NCBI GenBank assembly: GCA_034370385.1
Contig: JAXMKZ010000005.1
Location: forward strand, 237,659-301,658
Source of the DNA: Coriobacteriia bacterium
GTDB lineage: Bacteria > Actinomycetota > Coriobacteriia > Anaerosomatales > PHET01
Direction: 5' to 3'
Length of the DNA stretch: 64,000 nt
In this document: positions 1-8,764 of the stretch, in pieces
Layout of the letters: every line of letters begins with the position of its first letter
Numbering within the stretch: the first letter of the stretch is position 1
Made by a program: the position numbers and the translations under genes
Notes under the pieces: model-generated
Told to the model about the DNA's origin: nothing
Database searches by the model: none
What the model saw: only the letters and a program-made list of their open reading frames with translations

Positions 1-2
1 CG

Positions 3-629
3 CTCATGGCGCGCGCTGAGGTGGGTGGCGACCCCGCCCGCCGCGCCCGCCTCGTTGCCTCGATCCAGGCTCAGGCCCGCATAGCGGGTGAGCTGGTGAA
101 CGATCTGACGAATGTGTCGCTGCTTGCGCGGGGAGAGCTACTGCTGAACCGTGAGCCTGCGGACGCACGAGCGATCGCGTCGCGGGCCGTGGCCTCGCTT
201 GGCCAGGACGGACGGCGTGTCGTGGTCGACTTCGATCCGACGGTCCAGCCCCTACCCGTGGACGCCGCGAAGGCCGAGCGCGCCATACAGCTGTTGACGC
301 GCCAGACGATCGACTCGCTGCCCGCCGGAGGACTCGTGAGCGTGAGTGTGCTTGATGCGGATGACGAGGTCATCATCAGGATTGTCGGCCGAACCCGGCC
401 GCAAGGCGACGATGAGTCCAATGAGTACGTGGCGCGCCCCGCAGGAACCGACGACGGCATCGGCGCCGCCGAAGCAGGTGTGATGCGATACTTGGCTCGC
501 GGGCTCATTGAGGCCCACGGGGGAACGATGAGCGCCGATATACTGGAGGCGGGGGGCCGAGCGTTTGAGCTTCGCCTCCCCGCCGACGGAGGACCCGCCC
601 GCCTCAACGGAAGAACGAACCTTGGCTGA
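3..629 (+). CDS. Sensor histidine kinase, C-terminal part (5' truncated by window)
   Basis: The reading frame is open to the window edge, so the start lies outside; the first in-window ATG is at 6. The residues resemble the end of a two-component kinase: a helical stretch near LVNDLTNVSLLARGELLL that fits the helix after HisKA, then an ATPase-like fold ending in a G-box region (DDGIGAAEAGVMRYLARGLI) and the EAHGG motif typical of HATPase_c. The N-box is poor (AERAIQLLTRQTIDS instead of the usual N-x-x-x-N), so ATP binding may be weak or lost. Its stop codon overlaps the probable TTG start of the next gene, so the two are probably co-transcribed. The sensing domain and the phospho-accepting histidine cannot be seen. 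Confidence 0.7.
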   Translation, partial: LMARAEVGGDPARRARLVASIQAQARIAGELVNDLTNVSLLARGELLLNREPADARAIASRAVASLGQDGRRVVVDFDPTVQPLPVDAAKAERAIQLLTRQTIDSLPAGGLVSVSVLDADDEVIIRIVGRTRPQGDDESNEYVARPAGTDDGIGAAEAGVMRYLARGLIEAHGGTMSADILEAGGRAFELRLPADGGPARLNGRTNLG

Positions 630-1551
630 GCCGACGAACAGCCCCGACTTGACGCCAACGCGCCGTCCGCGTTGGGTCGTCTGGGTGATTGCTCTTGCGG
701 GCGTCGCCGTCGCTCTAGGCTTGGTCTGGGCGGGGGTGACCGTCACGCAAGGGCGCGCCGCAAGCGGCGAGCTTGACCGCGCCACACAGCTCGTCGAAGA
801 AGCCGACGTGATCGTGGTGGAAGTGGACAAGGTGATCGGGAGCCAGGTGACCTCCGAGCTTGCCACGGCGGCGGTGACGGCGCGGGCGAGCGTGGCCACC
901 GCATCGGCCCTTCTGAATGAAGCGGTCGCGCTCATCGACAGCTCTGAAGCGGGCCTGTCCGGCAGCGAGGCCAAGCGAGGCGAGATGCTTCGAGAATCGG
1001 CCGAGGCGCGCCTGGCGATGATGCTCCAGGCGCCGGCGATCCTCGACACGAACCTCAGGGCTGCGACCGCCCTTCCCTTGGCACAAGAGGCATGGGACCA
1101 CGTGGTTGAGGCGGACCGACTGTCCGACGGAGCGGTTGTCGCGTACAACCGGCTCACCGGCAAGGGAGTCAGGGAGTCCATGCGGCTGAACAAGCGCGCT
1201 GCTGCCAAGCTCGCGCAGGCCCGAGACGGGTTCGAGGCGGCGGAGCAGGCGTTTCCGGAGGCGGCCTTCGAGGCCTACCTGGCGTACGTGGCGATGAGGG
1301 TCGAGCTCAACGGGTTGTCTATGCGCTCGGACGCGGATTGGATCGCGGGCCGACTGGAGCAGGCGAACGCCGCTATCACGACGTACAACGATCTGGACGG
1401 GAAAGCCGTGGCGGCGGCCAAGGCGCTGCCGACGACCCCCGGCGACGCGGTCGCGGCGGGGTACGCAGCTGTCGCGAAAGCGGCCACCGACGAGTACTAC
1501 GCAGCGCGGAGGCGAGCGACGAGCGCCGATGCGCAACTCAGGGGCCGCTAG
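622..1551 (+). CDS. Membrane-anchored coiled-coil protein of unknown function
   Basis: About 309 residues. A short cytoplasmic N-terminus rich in Pro/Thr/Arg is followed by one membrane helix (WVVWVIALAGVAVALGLVWA) and a long Ala/Glu-rich helical extracytoplasmic region with no recognised enzyme motif. I prefer the TTG at 622, which overlaps the kinase stop and has a GGAAG Shine-Dalgarno about 9 bases upstream. A TTG at 565 would add 19 residues but overlaps the kinase gene by 65 bases. Context suggests a partner of the kinase, but no function can be assigned. Confidence 0.65.
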   Translation: MAEPTNSPDLTPTRRPRWVVWVIALAGVAVALGLVWAGVTVTQGRAASGELDRATQLVEEADVIVVEVDKVIGSQVTSELATAAVTARASVATASALLNEAVALIDSSEAGLSGSEAKRGEMLRESAEARLAMMLQAPAILDTNLRAATALPLAQEAWDHVVEADRLSDGAVVAYNRLTGKGVRESMRLNKRAAAKLAQARDGFEAAEQAFPEAAFEAYLAYVAMRVELNGLSMRSDADWIAGRLEQANAAITTYNDLDGKAVAAAKALPTTPGDAVAAGYAAVAKAATDEYYAARRRATSADAQLRGR

Positions 1552-1573
1552 CAGGCCAGGCGAAGGAGACACG

Positions 1574-2371
1574 ATGACGTCGGTTGAGTTCTGGAGCAGC
1601 TGGTGGTGGCCTGCGCTGACCGCAGTGACAGGGCTCGTGTTCGCCGCGCTCGTCTTCGCGCAGTGGTTGGCGCGTCGCAAGGCTCACCAGTTGTGTTGGG
1701 CTGTCGGTCTGTTGATGTACGCGGTCGCGGCGATGATGGAGGCATGGTCCGAGTACACCGGTGTCTGGGATCCGACGGTCTATCGCATCTACATCGTGCT
1801 GGCGGCGTCACTGGTCGGATATCTCGGTAGCGGATCGGCATACCTGATGATCCACAAGCGGCGTTGGGTCGCGCATGTGTATCTCGCGTATAACATCGTG
1901 CTCACAGCGATCTTTCTGATCGGAGCCTTCACCGCCGAGCTTCGCATGGAGTACCTGGTTCCCGGGATCACCGTCGGAGGCCAGGCCCTGGGTGCGCCGG
2001 GGTCGTTCCCCCGGTACCTGTCGATGTTCATCACCATCCCCGGTACGTTCTTCTTGCTGGGAGGTGCGATCGTCTCGGTGTGGCGTTTCGCCCGCAAGAA
2101 GGAGTACGCGTACCGGATGTGGGCGAACGTTCTCATCGCCGCGGGCACGGTGCTCATCGCCTGGGCGGGCTCCCTGGCTCGTGCGGGGCAAGCGGTCGGG
2201 CTCTATCCCGCTGAGATGGTGGCGTCGGCACTCCTGCTGGCGGGATTTCTCATGGCGGGCGACCTGAAGAAGGGTGCGCATGCCGCGATCGAAGCCGGTC
2301 AACAGCGCCGAGCCGCCCAGGCCGAAGCTGCCGACGGGGCGGCCCAGAGGCCCGATCAGCCTTCGTCGTAG
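1574..2371 (+). CDS. Seven-helix integral membrane protein
   Basis: 265 residues. Hydropathy by eye gives seven membrane helices, beginning with WWWPALTAVTGLVFAALVFA and ending with PAEMVASALLLAGFLMAGDL, then a charged Ala/Gln-rich cytoplasmic tail. The ATG at 1574 has an AAGGAGA ribosome site 6-7 bases upstream; an in-frame start at 1529 lies inside the previous gene and is less likely. It follows the kinase tail and the coiled-coil protein in the same direction. The helix count resembles seven-helix sensor modules, but no conserved motif is seen. Its 3' end overlaps the convergent regulator gene by 16 bases. Confidence 0.7.
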   Translation: MTSVEFWSSWWWPALTAVTGLVFAALVFAQWLARRKAHQLCWAVGLLMYAVAAMMEAWSEYTGVWDPTVYRIYIVLAASLVGYLGSGSAYLMIHKRRWVAHVYLAYNIVLTAIFLIGAFTAELRMEYLVPGITVGGQALGAPGSFPRYLSMFITIPGTFFLLGGAIVSVWRFARKKEYAYRMWANVLIAAGTVLIAWAGSLARAGQAVGLYPAEMVASALLLAGFLMAGDLKKGAHAAIEAGQQRRAAQAEAADGAAQRPDQPSS

Positions 2372-3075
2372 CCGCTGCTCACGCTGGCGAGGGCGCGCAC
2401 GTCGAAGATGGTGATGGTGCCGCCGTGCACCTCGAGAATGCCGTCGTCTTTGAGGCGCGCGAACGCCCGCGAGAGCGTTTCGGGCACGGTCCCGAGCGCC
2501 ATCGCGAGCTCGCTTTTCTTCATGCCGAGTTCCACGACGAGGCCTTGGGGATCGGGCTTACCTCCCTGCAGCGCGCGCTGGAAGAGGTAGCGGGCGAGTC
2601 GACCGGGCACATCGAGCGCGAGGGTGTGGACGACGCTTGTGAAGTTGACCACGCGGTTGGCCAGGTCGGCGATGAGCGTGCGGGCCACCTGCGGCTCTGA
2701 CTCGAGCAGGTCGAAGAGCGCCTCAGACGGCAGGAGGGCCACCGTGGCGGCGGTCGCCGTCTCGATGTGCGCGGGGTAGCGCCCGCCGGACAACGATGCG
2801 ACGGCGGCAAGCGGGTCGCCGGTCTCCATCGTCTCGAAGGTGAGCTGCTTTCCGTCTGCTCCCAGGTAGAACGCCCGGGCTCGTCCGGCGATCACGATCC
2901 CAAACTCACGCGCGGGCTCTCCTTCGACCGCGAGAGTGGTGCCCCGGGGCACGTCCCGGACCTGCGCGCGATGCGCCAGCTGCACCACCGCCTCATCGCT
3001 TGCCGTGCGCCACAGCCTGCAGGCGCGAAAGGCGGACCAGACGTCGGCTCTGAGCTCTCTCTGGGCGCTCACAGG
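2356..3075 (-). CDS. hcpR: Crp/Fnr-family regulator, probable HcpR
   Basis: 239 residues: an N-terminal cyclic-nucleotide-type beta barrel (about 20-130), a dimer helix (about 140-165) and a winged helix near the C-terminus (KKSELAMALGTVPETLSRAF is the recognition region). There is no N-terminal Fnr-type cysteine cluster, so it is not an oxygen-sensing Fnr; HcpR-type regulators sense NO through haem, but that cannot be read from sequence. The GTG at 3075 has a GAGGAA site 8 bases upstream. An ATG at 3138 is in frame but would start on top of the proposed operator. Divergence from the hcp cluster with a matching Fnr-like box between makes HcpR the best name. Confidence 0.8.
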   Translation of the reverse strand, partial: PVSAQRELRADVWSAFRACRLWRTASDEAVVQLAHRAQVRDVPRGTTLAVEGEPAREFGIVIAGRARAFYLGADGKQLTFETMETGDPLAAVASLSGGRYPAHIETATAATVALLPSEALFDLLESEPQVARTLIADLANRVVNFTSVVHTLALDVPGRLARYLFQRALQGGKPDPQGLVVELGMKKSELAMALGTVPETLSRAFARLKDDGILEVHGGTITIFDVRALASVSSGYDEG

Positions 3076-3124
3076 CTCTTCCTCACTGGTTACCTGACTG
3101 CAAGGGTAAGAATTCTCCGCCCTC

Positions 3125-3138
3125 TTGACCTGCATCAA
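3125..3138. promoter_or_regulatory. Fnr/HcpR/NnrR-type operator box
   Basis: TTGACCTGCATCAA is a near-perfect dyad of the Crp/Fnr type (TTGAN-N4-NTCAA). It lies in the divergent intergenic region, about 50 bases upstream of the regulator start (3075) and about 80 bases upstream of the first gene of the hcp cluster (3219). HcpR and Fnr/Dnr family regulators bind sites of this form; binding here is inferred. Confidence 0.75.
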
Positions 3139-3218
3139 GGATACGGCGAAGCGGCGTGGGTAGCGTAGCAGTCGCCGGGGGCCTTCAGGGTTTGCGGCAG
3201 GAAAGGAGTTCTCAGATC

Positions 3219-3668
3219 GTGAACGAGCGATTCACCGGGAAGATGGCGGACAAGCAGGTGGCGCACGACGTCACCGTGCTCGCGGACTTCGTGCAGCTCT
3301 GGTGCGATGGGCACCACGCGGAAGGTAAGCGCACGCTCGTGGAGACCGATGCTGCCAGGCTGGGCGTCTACGGACGCAAGACGCCCACGTTGTGCGCAGA
3401 GTGCGTAGCCCATCTCGCGTATGGCGAGAAGCGCCGCGCCTACTGTCCGAAGGACCCCAAGCCGTTCTGCGCACACTGCGACACCCACTGCTACTCCGCC
3501 GAGGAGCGGCTCTGGCAGCAGCAGATGATGCGCTACTCCGGTCCCCGATCGTGGCGCAAGGGCCACGCGATCGATGGCATCAAGCACGTGTTAGGGGCGC
3601 GCACGTGGCGCCGAGAGATGGCGCGACGGGCCGCCCAGGCCCCCGCGAGACGAGAGGAAGACTCATGA
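3219..3668 (+). CDS. YgbA-like nitrous-oxide-stimulated promoter family protein
   Basis: 149 residues, soluble and cysteine-rich. Paired cysteines and histidines at LWCDGHH, LCAECVAHL and PFCAHCDTHCY are the signature of the YgbA_NO family, a small metal-binding protein linked to nitrosative stress. The biochemical role of the family is poorly defined. The GTG at 3219 has AAAGGAG ten bases upstream; a later ATG at 3243 is possible. It is the first gene of the hcp cluster, overlaps the ferredoxin start by 4 bases, and sits behind the Fnr/HcpR box. Confidence 0.8.
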   Translation: MNERFTGKMADKQVAHDVTVLADFVQLWCDGHHAEGKRTLVETDAARLGVYGRKTPTLCAECVAHLAYGEKRRAYCPKDPKPFCAHCDTHCYSAEERLWQQQMMRYSGPRSWRKGHAIDGIKHVLGARTWRREMARRAAQAPARREEDS

Positions 3669-4051
3669 CAAAGACGGTCAACCGCCAGATCGTGCGGATC
3701 GACGAGGAACTGTGCAATGGATGCGGCGTATGCGTCAGCCCGTGTGCCGAGGGCGCCATCGTGCTCGTCGACGGCAAGGCGAAGGTGGTTCACGAGGAGC
3801 TGTGCGACGGTGCCGGCTTCTGTCTAGGGGTGTGCCCGACCGGCGCACTGACCCTTGAGTATCGCGAGACGGTCCCCTTTGACCATGACGCCGCCGCGCC
3901 GATCATCGAGGAGAAGAAGGCGAACTACATCGCCCAGCACTGCTTCAACTGCAGCGCTTCCGAGGACGAGCGGCCGCTGCTGCCTGTACGCATCAAGGGT
4001 GATTCGACGTGGGTGTGCACGAGGTGCCTGCCTGCGCTCATCCACGGCTGA
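3665..4051 (+). CDS. 4Fe-4S ferredoxin of the hcp operon (FrdX-like)
   Basis: 128 residues. The first cluster motif is canonical (CNGCGVCVSPC, C-x2-C-x2-C-x3-C). The second is altered (CDGAGFCLGVC, lacking one cysteine of the usual set), a pattern seen in ferredoxins encoded beside hcp. A C-terminal extension carries two more CxxC pairs (CFNC and CTRC) that could bind zinc or a further centre. The ATG at 3665 has a GAGGAAG site and overlaps the YgbA-like stop. The likely job is electron delivery to Hcp, inferred from position and family. Confidence 0.82.
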   Translation: MTKTVNRQIVRIDEELCNGCGVCVSPCAEGAIVLVDGKAKVVHEELCDGAGFCLGVCPTGALTLEYRETVPFDHDAAAPIIEEKKANYIAQHCFNCSASEDERPLLPVRIKGDSTWVCTRCLPALIHG

Positions 4052-4101
4052 TTGGGTCAACGACCCTACCCAGACACCCCAGACCCGACGAGAGGAATCG
4101 C

Positions 4102-5748
4102 ATGACAACCCAGCTATCCGAGATGTTCTGTAACCAGTGCGAGCAGACGGCCAAGGGAACAGGCTGTACCAAGGTCGGCGTCTGCGGGAAGAACCCCGAC
4201 GTCGCCGCGCTTCAGGACCTGCTCGTGCACGCGTGTCGCTCGCTGGCCGCGGTTGCGGCTTCGGCCCCAGCCGGAACCGACCTGAACGTGGAGTCGCGAT
4301 TCGTCGAGGATGCGCTGTTCACCACGCTCACCAACGTCGATTTCGGTGCGGAGACAGTGGCCGCGAAGGTGGACGAGGCCCTGCGCCTGCGCGACGACCT
4401 GGCACAGCGGCTCGGACTGCTCACCTCGGTGCACATGATCGACTCGGCCCTGGGGCGCGACGTGGCAGGCAAGATCGAGCTCGCGGCCTCGCTCGGCAGC
4501 CCGTGGGACATCACGCGCGACATCGACGTGCAGTCGCTTCAGGAGACCACGCTCTATGGCATGAAGGGCATCGCGGCCTACGCGCACCATGCCCGCACCC
4601 TCGGCCAGACGGACTCCGAGATCGATGCGTACCTGTTCCGCACCCTCGTTTCGCTGGATGATCAGGCTCTCGGCCTTGAGGAGTGGGTGGGCATCGCGCT
4701 CGAGTGCGGCAAGGTCAACCTGCGCACCATGGAGATCCTCGACGCCGCGAACACCGGCACGTTCGGGCAGCCCGAGCCGACCAAGGTGACCCTGGGTCAG
4801 CGTCCGGGCAAGGCGATCCTCATCTCCGGTCACGATCTGGCAGACCTCAAGGCGCTTCTCGAACAGACCGCGGGCACGGGCGTCGACGTCTACACCCACG
4901 GCGAGATGCTCCCGGCGCACGCCTACCCCGAGCTCAAGAAGTACGACAACCTCGTGGGCCACTTCGGCACCGCGTGGCAGAACCAGCACAAGGAGTTCAC
5001 CGAGTTCCCCGGCGCCATTCTGCTCACCACCAACTGTCTGATGCCGCCCAAGGCCGAGTACAAGGAGCGCCTCTTCACGGCGAACGTCGTCCAGTTCCCC
5101 GGTGTGCCGCACGTGCATCGCGACGATCTGTCGGCCGTCATCGAGGCGGCGCGGGCCTCCCAGGGTTTCGCGTGGGACACGACTGTCGGTGAGGTCATGG
5201 TCGGCTTCGGCCACAACACGATCCTTTCCGTCGCCCCGACCGTCATCGAGGCCGTGAAGTCCGGTGCCATTCGCCACTTCTTCCTGGTCGGCGGCTGCGA
5301 CGGTGCGCGCCCGGGCCGTAACTACTACACCGAATTCGTCGAGGAGACCCCCAGCGACACGATCGTGCTGACGCTTGCCTGCGGGAAGTTCCGCTTCTTC
5401 GACAAGGATCTCGGCGAGATCGGCGGACTGCCGCGCCTGATGGATGTGGGCCAGTGCAACGACGCCTACTCCGCGATCAAGGTCGCTGCGTCGCTTGCAG
5501 ATGCGTTCGAGTGCGGCGTGAACGACCTGCCGCTGTCGATGATCCTGTCGTGGTACGAACAGAAGGCCGTAGCGATCCTGTTGAGCCTGCTGTATCTGGG
5601 CATCACCGACATCCGGCTTGGCCCCACACTGCCGGCGTTCATCACGCCCAACGTGCTCGGAGTGCTCGTCGAGAACTTCGGCATCAAGCCCATCGGGGCG
5701 AGCCCGCGCGAGGACCTGGTCGCGATTCTCGGACACGCGGAGGCCTAA
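4102..5748 (+). CDS. hcp: Hybrid-cluster protein / hydroxylamine reductase
   Basis: 548 residues, full length for a class I Hcp. The N-terminal cysteine set C-x2-C-x8-C-x5-C (FCNQCEQTAKGTGC then GVC) binds the 4Fe-4S cluster of the strict-anaerobe class. Downstream hybrid-cluster ligand motifs are present, for example TTNCLMPP, GGCDGARPGRNYYTEF, TLACGKFRF and DVGQCNDAYSA. The family reduces NO and hydroxylamine and protects against nitrosative stress in the cytoplasm. The ATG at 4102 has AGAGGA upstream. It lies behind the Fnr/HcpR box with its ferredoxin, so induction by NO or nitrite is expected. Confidence 0.95.
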   Translation: MTTQLSEMFCNQCEQTAKGTGCTKVGVCGKNPDVAALQDLLVHACRSLAAVAASAPAGTDLNVESRFVEDALFTTLTNVDFGAETVAAKVDEALRLRDDLAQRLGLLTSVHMIDSALGRDVAGKIELAASLGSPWDITRDIDVQSLQETTLYGMKGIAAYAHHARTLGQTDSEIDAYLFRTLVSLDDQALGLEEWVGIALECGKVNLRTMEILDAANTGTFGQPEPTKVTLGQRPGKAILISGHDLADLKALLEQTAGTGVDVYTHGEMLPAHAYPELKKYDNLVGHFGTAWQNQHKEFTEFPGAILLTTNCLMPPKAEYKERLFTANVVQFPGVPHVHRDDLSAVIEAARASQGFAWDTTVGEVMVGFGHNTILSVAPTVIEAVKSGAIRHFFLVGGCDGARPGRNYYTEFVEETPSDTIVLTLACGKFRFFDKDLGEIGGLPRLMDVGQCNDAYSAIKVAASLADAFECGVNDLPLSMILSWYEQKAVAILLSLLYLGITDIRLGPTLPAFITPNVLGVLVENFGIKPIGASPREDLVAILGHAEA

Positions 5749-5752
5749 GGTC

Positions 5753-6154
5753 ATGAAGCGAGCCCTTCTCATCTCGGTCGTCGCAGTTGCCGTGCTGGTC
5801 GGTGCAGGGGGATTCGTGTACGCGTTTGGGACGCCTCAGGCACCCGACGTCGCCGCTCCAGCGGCGGTGCCGGGTGCAGCGGCGGGCTTGTCGCCCGAGG
5901 AGGCGACGGCCCCGCAGGTTTCGCCCGTACCCCCAACGGAGCCGGGAGACGGTTCGTCGACCATGGGCGGAGGCGACCCTTCTGCACGGGGCAAGAAGGC
6001 CCCGCCGGCGGACCCCAGCGCTCCGCTCGCCCTGGAGATTCCGGGGTGCGTGTGTCACAGCGATGACCCGAAGCTCGTCGAAGAGCACGCGGGCTATCGC
6101 ATGAATCAGTGCGCCGGCTGCCACGTCGGCGGTACGCCGACGGGTCAGGAGTAG
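5753..6154 (+). CDS. Small membrane-anchored c-type cytochrome-like protein
   Basis: 133 residues: an uncleaved signal or anchor helix (residues about 4-25), a Pro/Ala-rich linker of about 60 residues, then a compact C-terminal domain with one canonical haem site CAGCH and a second shortened site CVCH. It starts four bases after the hcp stop, so it is probably the last gene of the operon. The cytochrome assembly-like genes at 8.1-9.8 kb are consistent with c-type haem use. Hcp is cytoplasmic, so an extracytoplasmic cytochrome in its operon is unusual and its redox partner is unknown. Whether CVCH binds haem cannot be told from sequence. Confidence 0.6.
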   Translation: MKRALLISVVAVAVLVGAGGFVYAFGTPQAPDVAAPAAVPGAAAGLSPEEATAPQVSPVPPTEPGDGSSTMGGGDPSARGKKAPPADPSAPLALEIPGCVCHSDDPKLVEEHAGYRMNQCAGCHVGGTPTGQE

Positions 6155-6266
6155 CACGCGCCACCGCTGTTTCAGCGACGTCGAACCTCCGAAGTGCCAG
6201 CGGGTACGATAGGATAGGGGAGGCACCCGCCACCGAGCGATTCGCCGTCTTTCGTTAGGGGAAGCG

Positions 6267-8078
6267 ATGGCTGAACTGATCGAGCACGTCCGCGCCCTTG
6301 CGAGTGAGATCGGGCCGCGGCCCGCAACGAGCGACGGTGAGCGCCGCGCTGCCGAGTGGATCGAGCGCAGTTTCGCGGCCCGCGGACTCGCGACTGAGCT
6401 GCAGTCGTTCGATTCGATTCGCACGTACTCCTGGGCCTACGTTCTCTACAACCTGGCTACCCTGGCGGCCGCATTCGTCGCCGGTTGGTGGCCGCAGTTT
6501 GCATGGCCGGCGTTCGCGGTGTCGGCGATCGTGGCGTTCTTCCTCTGGACCGATCTTGACACGCGGTGGGGCCTGACGCGCTTGATGCCGAAGAGGCCAA
6601 GCCAGAACGTCATCGCGCGGCACGTCCCGCGAGCCCGCCGGGGCGAGAAGTTCAAGCGCATCGTGATCGTCGCCCATTACGACTCCGCCAAGTCATCGCT
6701 GGCCTTCTCGCCGGGGCTCGTGGGCAACTTCGCCACGACGATGGGCCTGATGAAGATCGCGACCTTCCTGACCCCCGTGTTCGTGCTGGCGCTGGCTCTG
6801 CCGTGGACCCGGGCCTATGAGCCGTGGGTCTGGTACGCGACGCTGGCGGTCGCCGCCTACCTGATCGTGCCCGTCGTCATCAATATCCACCGGGAGATCG
6901 CGATGCCGTTCGTCGCGGGGGCCAACGACAACGCCTCGGGCGTCGCCGCCATGATCGGGGTCATGGAGCGGCTCGTGCCGGAGGCGGACGCCACGTCGCT
7001 GTCGACGTCGCAGTTTGGTGCCGTTCGACGTGACGCGCGGGCGGCCTACGACGAAGATGTGGTCCCGTCGGGGGCTGAGCTCCGCTACACCCCTGCCGGC
7101 CCGCCTGCTGAAGAGACCGCAGCCCTGCCCGATGACTTCACGTGGGCCGAGCCGGTGGCTGCGGCTCCCCGGGGTCAGTCGGTGCTGGACTTCGACACCA
7201 TCGACTTCGTTGCCGTCGCAGACAATCCCGCCGCGGCGCGCGCCACCACCGGCCCTTCTGAGGGCTGGGCCGCCGACACGGGCGGGCATGCCGCACTCCC
7301 GGTCGACGTACTGCCGGCTGACGTCGCGGGTCCCGCTGTCGACGAGATCGTTCCGGCCCGTCGCGAACGCAAGCCGCTATTCGGAGGCTTGGGACGAAAG
7401 AAGAAGGGAGCCGACGCCGCTCCGCGCGAGTGGCTCGGCGTCGACGAAGACTTCGATGCGCGCAAGGCCGGCAAGAACATCGGCAGCTGGGACAACTTCG
7501 ACGAGGACGCGGATGACGACGGGTTCGGCTGGAAGGGCGGCTGGGCCGGCGATGACCCCATCGGCGACCCCGATTTCGCTGCCAGCGAGGCTGCCCGCAT
7601 TCGCCGTCGTGTCACCGAGTCGATCGACCGCGAGCTGACGGAGAAGGAAGTCTGGTTTGTGGCCACCGGTGCCGAAGAGGTCGGAACACTGGGCATGCAG
7701 GCGTTCCTGAGAGACTACGGCGAGGAGCTCCGCGATTCGCTCATCATCAACATCGACGGCTGCGGCGCCGGAGTTCTGCACTGGGTAAGCGCCGAGGGGA
7801 TGGCGCGCCGTTATCGCGCGAACGCTCGGCTCGTCGGACTCGCTCGTCGCGTCTCGCGTGAGACCGACACGCTCATCAAGCCGCGGCTCTACAAGGGGAT
7901 GTCGACGGACGCGACCCCCGCGTTGGCCCGTGGCTACAAGGCCATCAGCATCATGGCGTTCGACCCGAACGGAATGCCGGCCAACTGGCACTGGAAGACC
8001 GACACGGTGGACGCTCTGGACCCCGAGCTCATCGAGAAGACGGCGGAGTTCGTGACCGCTATGGTGCGCGAGGCGTAA
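6267..8078 (+). CDS. Membrane-embedded M28-family metallopeptidase
   Basis: 603 residues. Zinc-peptidase residues of family M28 are visible in order: H in VAHYDSAKSS (about 137), D in GANDNASG (about 219), the E-E pair in TGAEEVG (about 469), D in NIDGCG (about 494) and H in NWHWKTD (about 572). Two pairs of membrane helices lie before and between the first two ligands (about 60-100 and 160-205), so the active site sits next to the membrane. Residues about 240-450 are a low-complexity acidic/Ala-rich insertion with one basic patch (GLGRKKKG), not part of the usual fold. ATG at 6267 with AGGGGAAG upstream. Substrate unknown. Confidence 0.8.
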   Translation: MAELIEHVRALASEIGPRPATSDGERRAAEWIERSFAARGLATELQSFDSIRTYSWAYVLYNLATLAAAFVAGWWPQFAWPAFAVSAIVAFFLWTDLDTRWGLTRLMPKRPSQNVIARHVPRARRGEKFKRIVIVAHYDSAKSSLAFSPGLVGNFATTMGLMKIATFLTPVFVLALALPWTRAYEPWVWYATLAVAAYLIVPVVINIHREIAMPFVAGANDNASGVAAMIGVMERLVPEADATSLSTSQFGAVRRDARAAYDEDVVPSGAELRYTPAGPPAEETAALPDDFTWAEPVAAAPRGQSVLDFDTIDFVAVADNPAAARATTGPSEGWAADTGGHAALPVDVLPADVAGPAVDEIVPARRERKPLFGGLGRKKKGADAAPREWLGVDEDFDARKAGKNIGSWDNFDEDADDDGFGWKGGWAGDDPIGDPDFAASEAARIRRRVTESIDRELTEKEVWFVATGAEEVGTLGMQAFLRDYGEELRDSLIINIDGCGAGVLHWVSAEGMARRYRANARLVGLARRVSRETDTLIKPRLYKGMSTDATPALARGYKAISIMAFDPNGMPANWHWKTDTVDALDPELIEKTAEFVTAMVREA

Positions 8079-8122
8079 GGCCGCGCGTTTGTGGCGCCGC
8101 CCGGCCGATGCCCGGCGGTCGG

Positions 8123-8764
8123 CTAGAAGTCCACGTCGTGGTCGACGCGTGCGGTGCGCCGCACGGCGATGCGGCTTGCGTAGAAGCTCATCGCGGTGCC
8201 GCCGACCATGAGCACCGTGCTCGCCCAAAACACCGGCAGCATGAACGGTGAACGCTGCAACACGGCTACCACGATGCCGAACACGATGAACCCCAGATGC
8301 AGAAGCCCGCTACCGAGCTTCGTGAAGCGCCCCTCAGTGAGGTAACTCGGACCCTTGGCTCCGACGGCGGTCATGACCACCACGGCCACCTGAATGAGGG
8401 CCGCGAGTGCGAGGTAGACCGCGATGCCGTCTGCGAGCGAGCGCGTCACGAGGTAGGCTCCGACGCCTCCCGCCACCATGAGTGCGGACACCACGATGAG
8501 GGTGCGGCGGGCAAACAGGCGCTTGGGGACGCACAGGCCCATCACGACGACCAGCCCCATGAGCTGCGGGGCCGCGATCGCGTTCATGGCCTCCACGTAG
8601 CCCGTGTAGGAGACCTGCTCCCAGCCGGGAATCGTGCGCTGGGCCCACCACACGTAGATCGTCCCGAGGAAGCTTTGCACACCGAGCCCTCCCAGCAGCA
8701 CCACCGTCAGAACCGTGAGGCCGAAATCCCAAGAGCGCTGGCGCGTAGTCTCTAGTTCGCTCAC
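8123..8764 (-). CDS. Multi-helix membrane protein paired with CcsA-like protein
   Basis: 213 residues with about six membrane helices and a short charged C-terminus ending in DHDVDF. The GTG at 8764 overlaps the stop of the CcsA-like gene (GTGA), so translation is probably coupled. A longer frame to 9208 exists but overlaps the upstream gene heavily and reads as a shadow. No catalytic motif is recognised. The tight pairing suggests the two form one membrane complex, perhaps in haem handling or cytochrome assembly. Confidence 0.7.
   Translation of the reverse strand: MSELETTRQRSWDFGLTVLTVVLLGGLGVQSFLGTIYVWWAQRTIPGWEQVSYTGYVEAMNAIAAPQLMGLVVVMGLCVPKRLFARRTLIVVSALMVAGGVGAYLVTRSLADGIAVYLALAALIQVAVVVMTAVGAKGPSYLTEGRFTKLGSGLLHLGFIVFGIVVAVLQRSPFMLPVFWASTVLMVGGTAMSFYASRIAVRRTARVDHDVDF

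Noticed and set aside
4114..5772. Long minus-strand frame opposite hcp
   Set aside because: High-GC antisense shadow with low-complexity basic/acidic residues and no motif; hcp on the plus strand has complete family motifs.
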